This document shows positions 43,387 through 52,536 of a stretch of 64,000 bases of DNA, piece by piece (position 1 is the first letter of the stretch; each line of letters starts with the position of its first letter). Position numbers and translations under genes: made by a program. Origin of the DNA: an uncultured Sphaerochaeta sp. (GTDB lineage Bacteria > Spirochaetota > Spirochaetia > Sphaerochaetales > Sphaerochaetaceae); the NCBI RefSeq assembly GCF_963667405.1, contig NZ_OY763408.1, forward strand, positions 1,201,757-1,265,756. The letters run 5' to 3'. Under the pieces are notes generated by a model. The model did no database searches, was not told the origin of the DNA, and saw only the letters and a list, made by a program, of their open reading frames with translations.

Positions 43387-44628
43387 ATGAAACGAATGCC
43401 AATACTGTGCTCTGTCATGCTTGTTGTTTTTCTGTTTATCGGTTGCACTACTGCTGTTGCAGATCATCCCTACCAGCAGGATCTGCATGAGCTGTATTCC
43501 ACTCTTCCTTCGGCTCATAAGGATTTCTTCCAGGGAAGAGACCAAAAACCTTTCCAAGCCTCCTATGAACAGGCTGTTGCGGCAGCTCCTGCCATGGATG
43601 TCGGACAGTTGTATTACACGCTCAGAAAACTTGCTTCCTTTGCACAGGACAGCCACACAAGTGTTGGCTTGACCCAGGAACTGGTGCAGCTTTTCCATGC
43701 CATTCCGGCACAGATGGCCTATTTGGAGGGTGCCTGGCACCTGGGTGTCCTGCAAGATTCAAACCTTTCTTTGCTGGGAGCCCGTGTGGAGGCCATCAAC
43801 GGTATGCCGATGCAAGAAGTTGAAGAGCTGGCAAGCGCGTTGTTCGGCCATGACAACGAGGTATGGTTCCGTCACAGTCTTGCAGGTCAGCTCAACCTTA
43901 CCGAGCTGTATACGTATCTGGGAATTGCAAATCAAGCGACGGATGAGGTGGTGCTGACTGTCGTTCCTTTGCACGAACATGAAGAACAAAAGCTTGTGCT
44001 GCAGCCCGTGAAGGCTGGTGAGTACGGAAACCTCTCCTTCGTCACCCTCAATCAGAATCTACCTGAAACAGGACCCTCAAGGTCCTATTACCGGGCCTTG
44101 CTGCTTGATGGGGATTCTGTCCTTTTCATCCAATACAATGCCTGTGCGGAAAATCCAGAGTTTCCGTTTGCAGAATTCAATGAGGCTGTTTCTCAACTCA
44201 TCCATGAGAAGGATATACCGAAGGTGATCATTGACCTCAGGTACAATGGGGGAGGAGATTCCCGCGTCTTTGAGCCGATGATCGCTTCCCTCAAGCAGAT
44301 GCAGCAAATGAATGGCCTTTCGATTGACGTTCTGATCGGGGAAAATACGTTCTCTTCGGCGTTGATGAATGCCAAGCAGTGCAAACAAAGGCTGGACTGC
44401 AGGTTGGTCGGAACCCCAACCGGTGGAAGTGTTAATCACTATGGGGAGGTGAAGCATTTCACGCTTCCCAACACCAAACTGCCGGTATTCTACTCAACCA
44501 AATACTTTGTCATGGACAAAAGCTACGCAGGAACCTCACTGCTTCCCGATCTGTATCTTGAAACAAGGATTGAGGATCTGCTTGCTGGTCGGGACACGGT
44601 GGTGGATACCTTGCTTGCAGGAAAGTAG
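43387..44628 (+). CDS. S41-type peptidase-like lipoprotein
   Basis: The chosen start at 43387 (MKRMPILCSVML) gives 413 residues with an FIGC lipobox (Cys20); the upstream frame lacks a signal. The first 100 residues are helical (DLHELYSTLPSAHKDFF, LYYTLRKLASFAQDSHTSVG), as in tail-specific protease relatives. A PDZ-like stretch is suggested by LGARVEAINGMPMQEVEEL. The S41 core shows KVIIDLRYNGGGDS and GENTFSSALMNA with the candidate nucleophile Ser, then RLVGTPTGGSVNHYGE. The catalytic Lys position is unclear, so activity is likely but not certain. Confidence 0.75.
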   Translation: MKRMPILCSVMLVVFLFIGCTTAVADHPYQQDLHELYSTLPSAHKDFFQGRDQKPFQASYEQAVAAAPAMDVGQLYYTLRKLASFAQDSHTSVGLTQELVQLFHAIPAQMAYLEGAWHLGVLQDSNLSLLGARVEAINGMPMQEVEELASALFGHDNEVWFRHSLAGQLNLTELYTYLGIANQATDEVVLTVVPLHEHEEQKLVLQPVKAGEYGNLSFVTLNQNLPETGPSRSYYRALLLDGDSVLFIQYNACAENPEFPFAEFNEAVSQLIHEKDIPKVIIDLRYNGGGDSRVFEPMIASLKQMQQMNGLSIDVLIGENTFSSALMNAKQCKQRLDCRLVGTPTGGSVNHYGEVKHFTLPNTKLPVFYSTKYFVMDKSYAGTSLLPDLYLETRIEDLLAGRDTVVDTLLAGK

Positions 44629-44637
44629 GATAGGAGC

Positions 44638-45402
44638 ATGCAACGATATGTGACTGCAGGGGAACTGAGCCAGTTGTGCAATCTTCACATTCAGACATTG
44701 CACTATTACGACCGCATAGGGTTGCTCAAACCTGCCGGCAGGAGGGCACGTGATGGAGCACGGCTGTACACCTTCGATCAAGTCTACAAGTTGACTACCA
44801 TCCGTTATCAGCAAAGACTGGGAAAATCGCTTGTTCAGATTGCTGATTACCTTGCTTCACGCAATATTGCCAGTACGCTTGACGACCTGAACCAACAGAT
44901 GGAGACAGTGCATCAAAAGGTCGCAGAGTTGAAACTGGTGGAAAAGATGCTGGAGGAAAAGATTTCTTTTCTCAGGCAAAAGTTTTCCGTCATCCAGGAA
45001 ACCGACCCGACGAAAGTTGAGATCCTAGAGTTTTCTCCCCGTTTCTATGTGGCGGCTGAGGGGGATGAGTTCCAGTTTGGAAACGATTACTTCTACGTCT
45101 ATCCGACCGTGGTCTTTCACGAGGCTGGAAGGAAATCCTTCGGTGTCTATGTCACCGAGGAGTTCAAGGCAGAACATCCTTTGGCTCAGCTGTCCCGAAT
45201 AGATGCCGGCCGCTATTTCTGCGGCTATCACAAAGGTTCGTACGAAACCATCTTCTCCACCATCGATATGCTTAGGTCTCTTGCAGAGGAAGCGGGATTG
45301 GCAGTGTCCGAACGTAGTGTCTGCTTCAATATCATCGATCAGTTCGTGGAACCGGACACTGCAAACTACCTGACTGAGGTGCAGTTGCAGATTCTTTCCT
45401 GA
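44638..45402 (+). CDS. MerR-family regulator with GyrI-like effector domain
   Basis: The 254-residue protein has the MerR helix-turn-helix (TAGELSQLCNLHIQTLHYYDRIGLLKP), a long dimerisation helix (about 85-120) and a C-terminal GyrI-like ligand-binding domain (about 125-254), like BmrR-type multidrug or small-molecule sensors. An AGGAGC site precedes the ATG. Such regulators activate promoters with an overlong 19-base spacer. One is found at 45419-45449 before the amidohydrolase-adenine deaminase genes, the likely targets. Confidence 0.85.
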   Translation: MQRYVTAGELSQLCNLHIQTLHYYDRIGLLKPAGRRARDGARLYTFDQVYKLTTIRYQQRLGKSLVQIADYLASRNIASTLDDLNQQMETVHQKVAELKLVEKMLEEKISFLRQKFSVIQETDPTKVEILEFSPRFYVAAEGDEFQFGNDYFYVYPTVVFHEAGRKSFGVYVTEEFKAEHPLAQLSRIDAGRYFCGYHKGSYETIFSTIDMLRSLAEEAGLAVSERSVCFNIIDQFVEPDTANYLTEVQLQILS

Positions 45403-45418
45403 TTGCAGTGTTTTTCCC

Positions 45419-45449
45419 TTGCACCTCTAGTTGCTAGATGCTGTACGCT
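45419..45449 (+). promoter_or_regulatory. MerR-type promoter with 19-bp spacer
   Basis: TTGCAC (45419-45424) and TACGCT (45444-45449) are 19 bases apart, and the spacer holds the dyad CTAG-TTG-CTAG (45427-45437). This is the usual architecture for MerR activation, placed between the regulator and the amidohydrolase gene. The -10 match is only moderate. Confidence 0.5.
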
Positions 45450-45480
45450 CTGGTCATCAAGCAATGATGAGGTGGTTTTG

Positions 45481-46866
45481 ATGGCACAGATACTGCTCAA
45501 GCATGGGCTGATTGTCAGCATGAACAAGGATAGGCAGGTCTTCCTGGATGGGGATGTCCTGATTGATCATGATTCCATCCTTGCAGTGGGCAAGGTTGAC
45601 CCCAAGTTGATCGCACACGGTGCTCAGGTGCATGATTGCACGGGGAAAATCATCCTTCCGGGCCTGATCAACACCCATGTGCACACATCCCAGCAATTGG
45701 GTAGGGGACTTGGTGATGATGTCGATCTGCTCTCCTGGCTGCATGAACGTACCTTCCCCTACGAAAGCTCCCTCACCGAAGAGGATTCCTATGTTTCGAC
45801 CTTGCTTTGCTGCATCGAACAGATCCGAGCCGGTGTTACGAGTTTTGCCGAGCCCGGAGGGCAGTTCGTGCGTTCCATGGCAAAGGCTGTCTCCCAAGCC
45901 GGATTGAGAGCCAAACTTGCAAAGTCGAGCATGGATTGCGGGGAAGGCTTGCCCAAGATTTGGCAACGGAGCACTGAGGATGAGCTTGCCACCCAGGTTG
46001 AGGATCTCAAGGCCCTGCATGGCAGTGCTGATGGCAGGGTACAGGTATGGTTCGGGCTCAGGACCCTGTTCAACAACAGCGATCAACTGATCCTGAGGAC
46101 AAAAGAGCTTGCCGACAAGTACAAGGTTGGAGTCCATATGCACGTCGCTGAGGTGAAGGACGAAGTGGAGTTCTGCAAAGCCAAGTTTGGGGTGGGGACT
46201 GTGCAGCATCTTGAGGATCTTGGCGTTCTGGATAAAAATTTCTTGGCAGTACACACGGTATGGCTTACCAACGATGAAGTTGACCTCTTTGCCAAACGTG
46301 AGGTAAAGGTCTCCCACAATCCTGCGGCTGCCATGCGGGTTCTGGGGTTCGCCAAGATACCCCAAATGCTGGACAAAGGCATATGCGTGACCCTGGGTAC
46401 CGACGGGGCCCCGTCGAACAATCGTATGGATCTCATTGATGAGATGTATCTCACTTCGTTGATCCACAAAGGGTGGAGACTCGATCCTACGGTGGTGAAG
46501 GCAGAACAAATCCTGGAGATGGTCACAGTCAATGGTGCCAAGGCCTTGATGGATGAGAAGTCCCTCGGCTCCCTGGAACCGGGAAAGAAGGCAGATCTTG
46601 TTGTCATCAATCCTGCCAGTGCAGGTATGTATCCTTTGCACGACAGCATAGCAAACCTGGTGACCAGCATGCATTCTTCGAATGTGGAGAGTACGATGTG
46701 TGACGGCAAATGGCTGATGAAAGACCGGGTCTTGCTGACCCTCGATGAGAATTCGATTCTCAAAGAGGCTCAAGAACGGGCGGACAGTATTCGAGAGCGG
46801 GCAGGTATCAGGTTGAAGCATCGCTTCCCTGTCGTAGATTGCAGATTTGAAGGAAGGAACGTATGA
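45481..46866 (+). CDS. Amidohydrolase of the AtzA/TrzN/MtaD group (nucleoside or purine deaminase-like)
   Basis: From the ATG at 45481 (MAQILLKHGLIVSMN) after GAGGTGG the protein has 461 residues. Metal ligands are His66 and His68 (NTHVHTSQ), a central His and Glu in HMHVAEVKDE, His in AVHTVWL and Asp in LGTDGAPSNNRMD. The family removes amino or similar groups from purines, nucleosides and triazines. It is co-transcribed with an adenine deaminase (starts overlap by 4 bases), so a purine-related substrate is likely. It differs from the MtaD-like protein at 12035-13330, with a longer C-terminus, and is a paralogue rather than a duplicate. Confidence 0.85.
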   Translation: MAQILLKHGLIVSMNKDRQVFLDGDVLIDHDSILAVGKVDPKLIAHGAQVHDCTGKIILPGLINTHVHTSQQLGRGLGDDVDLLSWLHERTFPYESSLTEEDSYVSTLLCCIEQIRAGVTSFAEPGGQFVRSMAKAVSQAGLRAKLAKSSMDCGEGLPKIWQRSTEDELATQVEDLKALHGSADGRVQVWFGLRTLFNNSDQLILRTKELADKYKVGVHMHVAEVKDEVEFCKAKFGVGTVQHLEDLGVLDKNFLAVHTVWLTNDEVDLFAKREVKVSHNPAAAMRVLGFAKIPQMLDKGICVTLGTDGAPSNNRMDLIDEMYLTSLIHKGWRLDPTVVKAEQILEMVTVNGAKALMDEKSLGSLEPGKKADLVVINPASAGMYPLHDSIANLVTSMHSSNVESTMCDGKWLMKDRVLLTLDENSILKEAQERADSIRERAGIRLKHRFPVVDCRFEGRNV

Positions 46867-48632
46867 AACGGAGTGAAATGAAGCAAGTGTATGATGGCCA
46901 TCGAAAAGCGGACCTGGTCATCAAGGGCGGAACATTGGTGAATGTACTCTCTGCAGAGCTGTACCTTGCTGATGTTGCAATCGTGGACGACCGTATCATC
47001 ACCACCGGTGATGTATCGCAGTACATCGGGCCTCAGACAAAAGTCATGGATGCCAGCGGCAAGTATGTTGCTCCCGGATTCATTGATGGCCACATTCATC
47101 CCGAAAGTTCGAACCTCTCCATGCGGTCGTTCGCCAAGATTCTTCTCAAGCATGGCACTACCAGCATCATGACCGATTTGCACGAGATTGGGGTTGTCTG
47201 TGGGCTGGAAGGTATTGAGGCAACACTTGAGGAAGCAAAGCAGACGGACCTTTCACTCTACTTTGTGGTTCCTTCCCATGTTCCCTTCTCACCGAACATG
47301 GAGACCAGCGGTGGCCAGTTCGATGCCTCGATCATCGCCCGTGCCCTGGACCGGGAGGATGCTGTTGGTTTGAGTGAAATCGTGGCTCCCTATGTGGTGA
47401 TGGGCTATCCTGATCTTTTGGAGGCTATGGAGCTGACACGGCTACAGAACAAGAGCTTGCAGGGACATCTCCCCGAGGCCTCAGGACCTGCCTTGGATAC
47501 CTGTCTTGCACTGGGAGTGAATACCGACCATGAGTGTCTGCATGCGGAGGAAGCTTTGGAGAGGATTCGCAAGGGCTGCCATGTCATGATGCGTGAGGGA
47601 TCGGCGGCTCGCAATATGCCGGACCTGATCAAGATCCTGACCGAACATCACCTTGATTCCACGCTCTGCTCCATCGTCACCGACGACCTGCACACCATCG
47701 ATGTGGTTGACAGAGGGCATCTTGATGAATCGCTGAGGACAGCCCTTTCCTGTGGACTCGACTTTGTGAAAGCTGTACAGCTGGTTACCATAAATGCTGC
47801 CCGCTGTTTCCATCTTGATTGGGAGATCGGTGCCATTGCCCCAGGAAGACGGGCCGATATCACCATTCTTGACAGTTGTGAGCAACCGAAGGTGACTGAC
47901 GTCATCTCCAAGGGCAAGCTGGTAGTGGAGAAGGGCAAGCTTCTTGTCGATTATCCCCTTCAGCAGCATGACCCGATCTTGCTCAAGACCATTACCCTGC
48001 CGCATGGAAGCATAGAAGCGAAAGATCTAGGCATTGCCGTCGATCCGAAGGCAAAACAGGCCAAGGTCTTGGGAATGAGAACCTTGGATTGGATTCCCAT
48101 CACCATTGCCCAGGAAGGGGTGCTCCCGGTCAAGGATGGGTATATCCAAGCCAATACCAACCAAGACCTGTTGCTCATCGCCCAGGTCGAACGGTATGGA
48201 AAGAACGGGAATATCGGCAAGGCCTTCATGGCAGGATTCAACCTCAAGAAAGGTGCAATGGCATCCTCTGTTGCCCATGACAACCATAACATCATCGTCT
48301 TGGGTACAAACCTTGAGGATATGGCATTGGCTGTGAACCGGGTGGCAGCACTTGACGGTGGCCAGGTCATGGTGGTCGACGGCAAAGTGGTTGAGGAGAT
48401 TTCTTATCCAATCTGCGGGTTGCTCAGTGACTTGGGTGCAGAAGAGCTTGCCCAGAAGAAAAAAATGCTGATCAAGGCATCCCAGGATGCAGGTTCAACC
48501 ATTGGTTTCCCGTTCCTATTCCTTTCGTTCATCGGGCTTGCAGCTATTCCTGAGTATGCGATCACCGACAAGGGCTTCATCGACGTGCTCAAACAGTCGA
48601 TCATCGAGCCTGTGTTGGAACTGGTGTATTGA
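46863..48632 (+). CDS. ade: Adenine deaminase
   Basis: The 589-residue protein has the full length and order of microbial adenine deaminases: N-terminal beta segment (KADLVIKGGTLVNVLSAEL), the metal motif FIDGHIHPESSNL with His77 and His79, a DLHEIG segment, GHLPEASG, TDHECLHAEEAL, VTDDLHTIDVV, and the C-terminal domain with NHNIIVLGTN and FPFLFLSFIGLAAIPE. It converts adenine to hypoxanthine and ammonia, the purine salvage and nitrogen step. The start overlaps the amidohydrolase stop. The terminator at 48643-48674 closes the operon. Confidence 0.93.
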   Translation: MKRSEMKQVYDGHRKADLVIKGGTLVNVLSAELYLADVAIVDDRIITTGDVSQYIGPQTKVMDASGKYVAPGFIDGHIHPESSNLSMRSFAKILLKHGTTSIMTDLHEIGVVCGLEGIEATLEEAKQTDLSLYFVVPSHVPFSPNMETSGGQFDASIIARALDREDAVGLSEIVAPYVVMGYPDLLEAMELTRLQNKSLQGHLPEASGPALDTCLALGVNTDHECLHAEEALERIRKGCHVMMREGSAARNMPDLIKILTEHHLDSTLCSIVTDDLHTIDVVDRGHLDESLRTALSCGLDFVKAVQLVTINAARCFHLDWEIGAIAPGRRADITILDSCEQPKVTDVISKGKLVVEKGKLLVDYPLQQHDPILLKTITLPHGSIEAKDLGIAVDPKAKQAKVLGMRTLDWIPITIAQEGVLPVKDGYIQANTNQDLLLIAQVERYGKNGNIGKAFMAGFNLKKGAMASSVAHDNHNIIVLGTNLEDMALAVNRVAALDGGQVMVVDGKVVEEISYPICGLLSDLGAEELAQKKKMLIKASQDAGSTIGFPFLFLSFIGLAAIPEYAITDKGFIDVLKQSIIEPVLELVY

Positions 48633-48642
48633 CCAATGTACC

Positions 48643-48674
48643 GGGCAACGGGAAGCAAAGGCTTTCTGTTGCCC
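48643..48674. terminator. Terminator between convergent genes
   Basis: GGGCAAC (48643-48649) pairs with GTTGCCC (48668-48674) and an inner GGAAGC (48651-48656) with GCTTTC (48661-48666). It lies between the adenine deaminase stop and the convergent hypothetical gene and probably serves both. Confidence 0.65.
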
Positions 48675-48676
48675 TC

Positions 48677-49162
48677 TCAATCAGGTTCTGATGCAAGAGC
48701 TTCCAACTCTTTTGCCACCTGCATGATGGCGATGTACCCCGGGTCACTGATAGTGGCCTGGGGTTTCGTCTTTCGTGCTTGGGTGCTCCTCCATAGGGGA
48801 TCGTTGGCGACAATATCTTGGCATCGGGTGCAAAAGAGCTGGTGTGCATCCTCGGCCACTCGATAACTTTCCCGTGTTTCTTCGGTAAATTCCACTGCTT
48901 CATAGCCGGCTTCTTCCGCCATCTGTTGTGTTTCATCCAGGACAAGCGATATCTGCCTGTTCTCTTTCGATTCCATCAGGTAGGTAAGATAGAGAGCAAG
49001 TTCCAGTGCAAGGGGACGAAAGAGCCCAAGTTGCAATGCGGAAGAAGTTTGTCCAAGGAGCAGGGCCGACAGATTGCCGAACTGTGCATACGCCTGGGCA
49101 ATGCGGGTTGCCCCATCCCCGATGATTTGCAGTACGTTTTCTCGCAGGGTTTCTTCTGTCAT
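48677..49162 (-). CDS. Hypothetical helical protein
   Basis: The 161-residue protein starts at 49162 (MTEETLRENVLQII) with AAAGGAGC upstream; the longer frame to 49303 lacks support. It is mostly helical and acidic with a Cys pair (FCTRC) near residue 125 and no signal or membrane segment. No family is recognised. It ends convergent with the adenine deaminase operon and is divergent from the split AraC regulator. Confidence 0.6.
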   Translation of the reverse strand: MTEETLRENVLQIIGDGATRIAQAYAQFGNLSALLLGQTSSALQLGLFRPLALELALYLTYLMESKENRQISLVLDETQQMAEEAGYEAVEFTEETRESYRVAEDAHQLFCTRCQDIVANDPLWRSTQARKTKPQATISDPGYIAIMQVAKELEALASEPD

Positions 49163-49301
49163 GGTATGCTCCTTTGTAGAGACAGTATACCCTGCATATG
49201 AGCATTCACACAACGTATCCGGATACACCCGGAAACAATAGCAAGGAAGGTCAAGGTTTTCCGTTTCGCTTGGGATAGGATGGGGTCGAGGAAGCAAACA
49301 C

Positions 49302-49533
49302 ATGGATTTACAGACGTACGATGCGGTGGAGCGGATGCTCGCCTACATTGAGGATCATCTGCAGGAGGAGATCACCCTGGTGCAACTGGCCAGGGCGGCT
49401 TGGTATTCACCCTATCATGCCGCACGCTTGTTCAAGCAAGCAACGGGGTGCACCCCCTTTGCCTATATCCGCAGCAGGCGGCTTGCCATGGCCGCCCATC
49501 TGTTGGGGAAAGGAAAAGAGACGATCATCGATG
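49302..49533 (+). pseudogene. AraC-family regulator, 5' part, interrupted by an IS4-type element
   Basis: Residues 1-77 of an AraC/XylS helix-turn-helix domain (YDAVERMLAYIEDHLQEEITLVQLARAA, SPYHAARLFKQATG, FAYIRSRRLAMAAHLLGKG) are cut in codon 78 by the insertion. Joining 49302-49533 to 51276-51916 restores a 290-residue protein reading ETIIDVAFSFVFDSHEGF, the normal second helix-turn-helix. The first part alone runs on into the element and stops after 82 codons, so it is not functional as a full regulator. Confidence 0.88.
49522..49533. repeat. Left target-site duplication of the IS4-type element
   Basis: CGATCATCGATG occurs at 49522-49533 and again at 51264-51275, directly flanking the element. 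A 12-bp duplication fits the 10-12 bp known for IS231-like IS4 members. Confidence 0.88.
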
Positions 49534-49573
49534 CAATGTCATTAAGTTAAGAACGGCAAGCTGAATAAGAAAG

Positions 49574-49615
49574 AAGCTATCAATGAAGAAACCAACGTTT
49601 CTGACTTGATAGCTT
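49574..49615 (-). terminator. Terminator inside the IS4-type element
   Basis: AAGCTATCAA (49574-49583) pairs with TTGATAGCTT (49606-49615), and an inner AGAAAC pairs with GTTTCT. It lies about 100 bases past the transposase stop and would end its transcript. Confidence 0.65.
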
Positions 49616-49714
49616 TCATTTTCAGTTCCGAAGTTATTATTAGGGGCATGATGATCCGAGCCTGCGAACATTTGGAATTGTGCGAGGCATGGGTTTCCGC
49701 TAGAATGTAACAAG

Positions 49715-51109
49715 TCAAGCTGCTCTGTAGATGAACGGGATAAAAGAACGGTGTTCGAGAATTCGGGAAAATGCTCTGTCGTTCCTTACCGGTTGAATGG
49801 TCATCGTGAGCTCCTTGACTATTTTCTTGATCGTGATAGTCGGGTCCCTTCCCGAGGCGTACAGTCTCAGTGTCTTGGACAGGTCGGAATAGCTGACCTT
49901 GTACAGGAGCTTGCGGTTTTTTATCCTACGGGACAGACTCCTGCCGAAAGCGACCAGTACCGATGTGCAGATGTTGTGGAAGATCATCGAAAGGATTATT
50001 TCACCAATGGCTGCAACCTTCTTCCTGGTGTTGCTGAATGACGAACAGTCATCATACTTCAATTGGCGCAAGGTGGTCTCCACGCCCCATCTCAAATGAT
50101 ACAACTCCTTGAGGTCGGCCATCGAGAACTCCGACTGAGGCAGGCTGGTCAGCAGGACCTCATACGAGGTTTCGGAAAGTTGCAGTCTGACGAGCCTGAA
50201 AGAATACTCGAAGAAATCGATAATGAGCGGACGGCTCTTCAGGACCTTCCCCAAAGGGTTCCTTGTTGCAGGGATGAACTCGTTGATCACGTTCTGTGGG
50301 ACATAAATATAGTCAGGATAAATTGCTGGGTTCCTGTGCACGGTAGAGCATCGGGTGTATTTCCTGGTGACAACAGTATCCATCAGACCGTCCTCACCTA
50401 CCATGTTCCGGTACCTTTGGCTGATGCCTGGGGAGTTGAGGTCTTTTGCCCGGATGCAAAAATGGAACCCCAGAGAGGACACCCACATCATGAGCCTATA
50501 GCTCTCGTACCCCCTGTCGCAGGTGATGATGCTCGGCAAGGGACTGGGGCATCCAGCCATCCGCTCGACCATCTGTTCGCAGGCCTGTATCTCATGCATG
50601 TCCTTGTGGTCCTGGATGACGTAGTCCAGGAAATACCCATCGGGTACGGCAGTGAGGACATTGAGATGAAGCTGGTTGCAGACCTTTCCGTTCGGATTAT
50701 TGGTCATGTGCAGCAACGTACCCGCATCATCCTTGTTCGGGTGGATGCTGATGGCGGAACCATCGCAGGCCACCAGCAGATACTTGTTCTTGATCAGCGT
50801 GAACGGCACATCAGTATCCTTGAAATGGTCGAACAGGGCCCGATATGCCTGTACGCCCAGCTTGTCACGATGCTGGATGTATGCTGACGCTGAGGGCCTG
50901 TCAGGACCGACACCGAAGTAATGCCTCAGGTTCTCCTTCATGCAGCTTCCGGGAGAAAGCAAGCCGAGCTTGACAACATCACTGAAAGATTGACGCCTGA
51001 ACCGGGTGAAATCGGCTTTGGGATTGCTGAAATGCATCCGGAAATCATCAGGGTCAAGGTCCAATCTGGCGACGGATTTAGCGATTTTGTTTTCTAGATA
51101 ATTCCTCAT
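49715..51109 (-). CDS. IS4-family transposase
   Basis: The 464-residue DDE transposase has LVACDGSAISIHP (first Asp near 120), ITCDRGYESYRL (second Asp near 203), and the IS4 signature Y-x2-R-x3-E-x6-K as YHLRWGVETTLRQLK near 348-362 with the catalytic Glu. Length and motifs suit the IS231/IS4 group. It is uninterrupted, so the element may still be active. Confidence 0.92.
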   Translation of the reverse strand: MRNYLENKIAKSVARLDLDPDDFRMHFSNPKADFTRFRRQSFSDVVKLGLLSPGSCMKENLRHYFGVGPDRPSASAYIQHRDKLGVQAYRALFDHFKDTDVPFTLIKNKYLLVACDGSAISIHPNKDDAGTLLHMTNNPNGKVCNQLHLNVLTAVPDGYFLDYVIQDHKDMHEIQACEQMVERMAGCPSPLPSIITCDRGYESYRLMMWVSSLGFHFCIRAKDLNSPGISQRYRNMVGEDGLMDTVVTRKYTRCSTVHRNPAIYPDYIYVPQNVINEFIPATRNPLGKVLKSRPLIIDFFEYSFRLVRLQLSETSYEVLLTSLPQSEFSMADLKELYHLRWGVETTLRQLKYDDCSSFSNTRKKVAAIGEIILSMIFHNICTSVLVAFGRSLSRRIKNRKLLYKVSYSDLSKTLRLYASGRDPTITIKKIVKELTMTIQPVRNDRAFSRILEHRSFIPFIYRAA

Positions 51110-51275
51110 GATATAATTGTTTACCTCTATTTAATTATATCATATCTATATTATTTTGATACTATAAAATGTACAAAAAAGAAGGCAACACATAGCCGAA
51201 GCCACATATTGCCTTGCTGTTTTGGTCTCACAAGAATGTCATTTTGCTAACTTAATGACATTGCGATCATCGATG

Positions 51276-51916
51276 TAGCGTTTTCGTTTGTGTTCGACTC
51301 GCATGAAGGATTTACGCGTGCCTTCAGCAAGCAATTCGGCATGAACCCCTCCGAGTTCCGCAAAGCTCTTGCTGCATACCATGAGCGGGCTTCCCAGTAC
51401 AGCAGACAAGAAGGAGAAAACAAGATGCAAACAGTGTTTGTTCAGGTAGTGGAGCGCATAAAGCGGAAAGCTGTGGTGAAGTTTGCCCATAAGGCAACCG
51501 AATATTTTTCCTACTGTGAGGAAGTTGGGTGTGATGTGTGGGAGATCCTTTCCTCCATCGAGGGGGCGCTCAATGAGCCTATCGGCATGTGGATGCCTGA
51601 GAAATTGAGAAGACAAGGAAGCAGTGAATATGTACAGGGAGTAGAAGTGCCGATGGACTTTGCCGGAGCTGTTCCTGAAGGCTTCGATGTCATTGAACTT
51701 GAGCCCTGCAAGATGATGGTTTTCCAGGGACCTCCCTTTGATGAGGAGAAGTTTGAGGATGCAATCACCGATCTGTGGGAAGTGATGAAGACCTACGATC
51801 CCATGCTCTATGGGTATCAGTGGGCAGACGACGATGGGCCTCGCTTCCAGTTGGCGCCGCTGGGTTACCGCGGGTACATAGAGGCAAGACCGGTCCGTGA
51901 AGTGAATGGACGATAG
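51276..51916 (+). pseudogene. AraC-family regulator, 3' part with GyrI-like domain
   Basis: This continues the frame broken at 49533: AFSFVFDSHEGFTRAFSKQFGMNPSEFRKAL finishes the AraC helix-turn-helix. It is followed by a GyrI-like effector domain (ATEYFSYCEEVGCDVWEILSS to GYRGYIEARPV). An ATG at 51290 with no good ribosome-binding site could still translate the effector half alone. The intact ancestor resembled SoxS/GyrI-type drug or small-molecule sensors. Confidence 0.85.
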
Positions 51917-51953
51917 AGAGCAACGGGCTGTCCTGCAAAGGGCAGCCCACTCT

Positions 51954-52403
51954 TCACTTGGATTTGTGTTTGAGATAGCGCTCGAGGCGTCTGACCTGAC
52001 TTGCTACAAAGAAGACACGCGGGGAGGGCAACTGGTGCAAACCCACCCATCTGGCTTCGGAGAACTCGGAAATGAAGGGAGGCTTTTTCACTCGTTCCAG
52101 TTCATAGCCATAGACTTGGTAGTGGAAACCAGGAACATGCAAACCCCAGAGAAGCACCAGTTTCTGCGGCTGTTCAACAGCCATGCCCATCTCTTCCCCG
52201 GATTCGCGGATGGCAGCTTCCTTATACGCTGGCTTGCCTTTCTCATCAAAGCCGTCTTTCAATTCCCATCCACCGCCGGGGAATGACCAACAGTGATTCT
52301 GTGGTCTCATGCTTCGCTTTCCGATGAGAATACGAACCTGATGGTCATCATCCCTGCTCCAGAAGATGATGCCGGCTCCGTGATAGCCACGATGTTTTTT
52401 CAT
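51954..52403 (-). CDS. Nudix hydrolase
   Basis: The 149-residue protein has a Nudix box with a long insert: GGGWELKDGFDEKGKPAYKE, then AAIRESGEEMGM (REx2EE with the metal-binding Glu residues) at about 43-74. It hydrolyses a nucleoside diphosphate linked to another group; the substrate is unknown. It lies between the AraC fragment (convergent) and the promoter of the split lipoprotein (divergent). Confidence 0.85.
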   Translation of the reverse strand: MKKHRGYHGAGIIFWSRDDDHQVRILIGKRSMRPQNHCWSFPGGGWELKDGFDEKGKPAYKEAAIRESGEEMGMAVEQPQKLVLLWGLHVPGFHYQVYGYELERVKKPPFISEFSEARWVGLHQLPSPRVFFVASQVRRLERYLKHKSK

Positions 52404-52477
52404 GCCTCCAGTGTACTGACAAAGTCATCAAGAGCCTACAAAAAAAGTAAAATGTTCTTTTGGTCATATTTCACATA

Positions 52478-52505
52478 TTGTAAAACATCACAGACAATTT
52501 ATACT
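52478..52505 (+). promoter_or_regulatory. Promoter of the split lipoprotein gene
   Basis: TTGTAA (52478-52483) and TATACT (52500-52505) are 16 bases apart, 31 bases before the ATG at 52537, which follows a GGAGGTG site. Confidence 0.5.
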
Positions 52506-52536
52506 GAATTTATCCTGATGTACGTTGGAGGTGTGT

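Larger units (their letters stand above)
49534..51263 (-). mobile_element. IS4-family insertion sequence (IS231-like), 1730 bp
   Basis: The ends are perfect 16-bp inverted repeats: CAATGTCATTAAGTTA at 49534-49549 and its complement at 51248-51263. They are flanked by the 12-bp duplication CGATCATCGATG. One transposase gene lies inside on the minus strand, and an internal terminator hairpin at 49574-49615 follows it. The intact ends, intact transposase and identical duplications point to a recent insertion. Confidence 0.92.

Noticed and set aside
12035..48632. The two MtaD-type amidohydrolases as a recent duplication
   Set aside because: The proteins at 12035-13330 and 45481-46866 share family motifs but differ widely elsewhere and in length.
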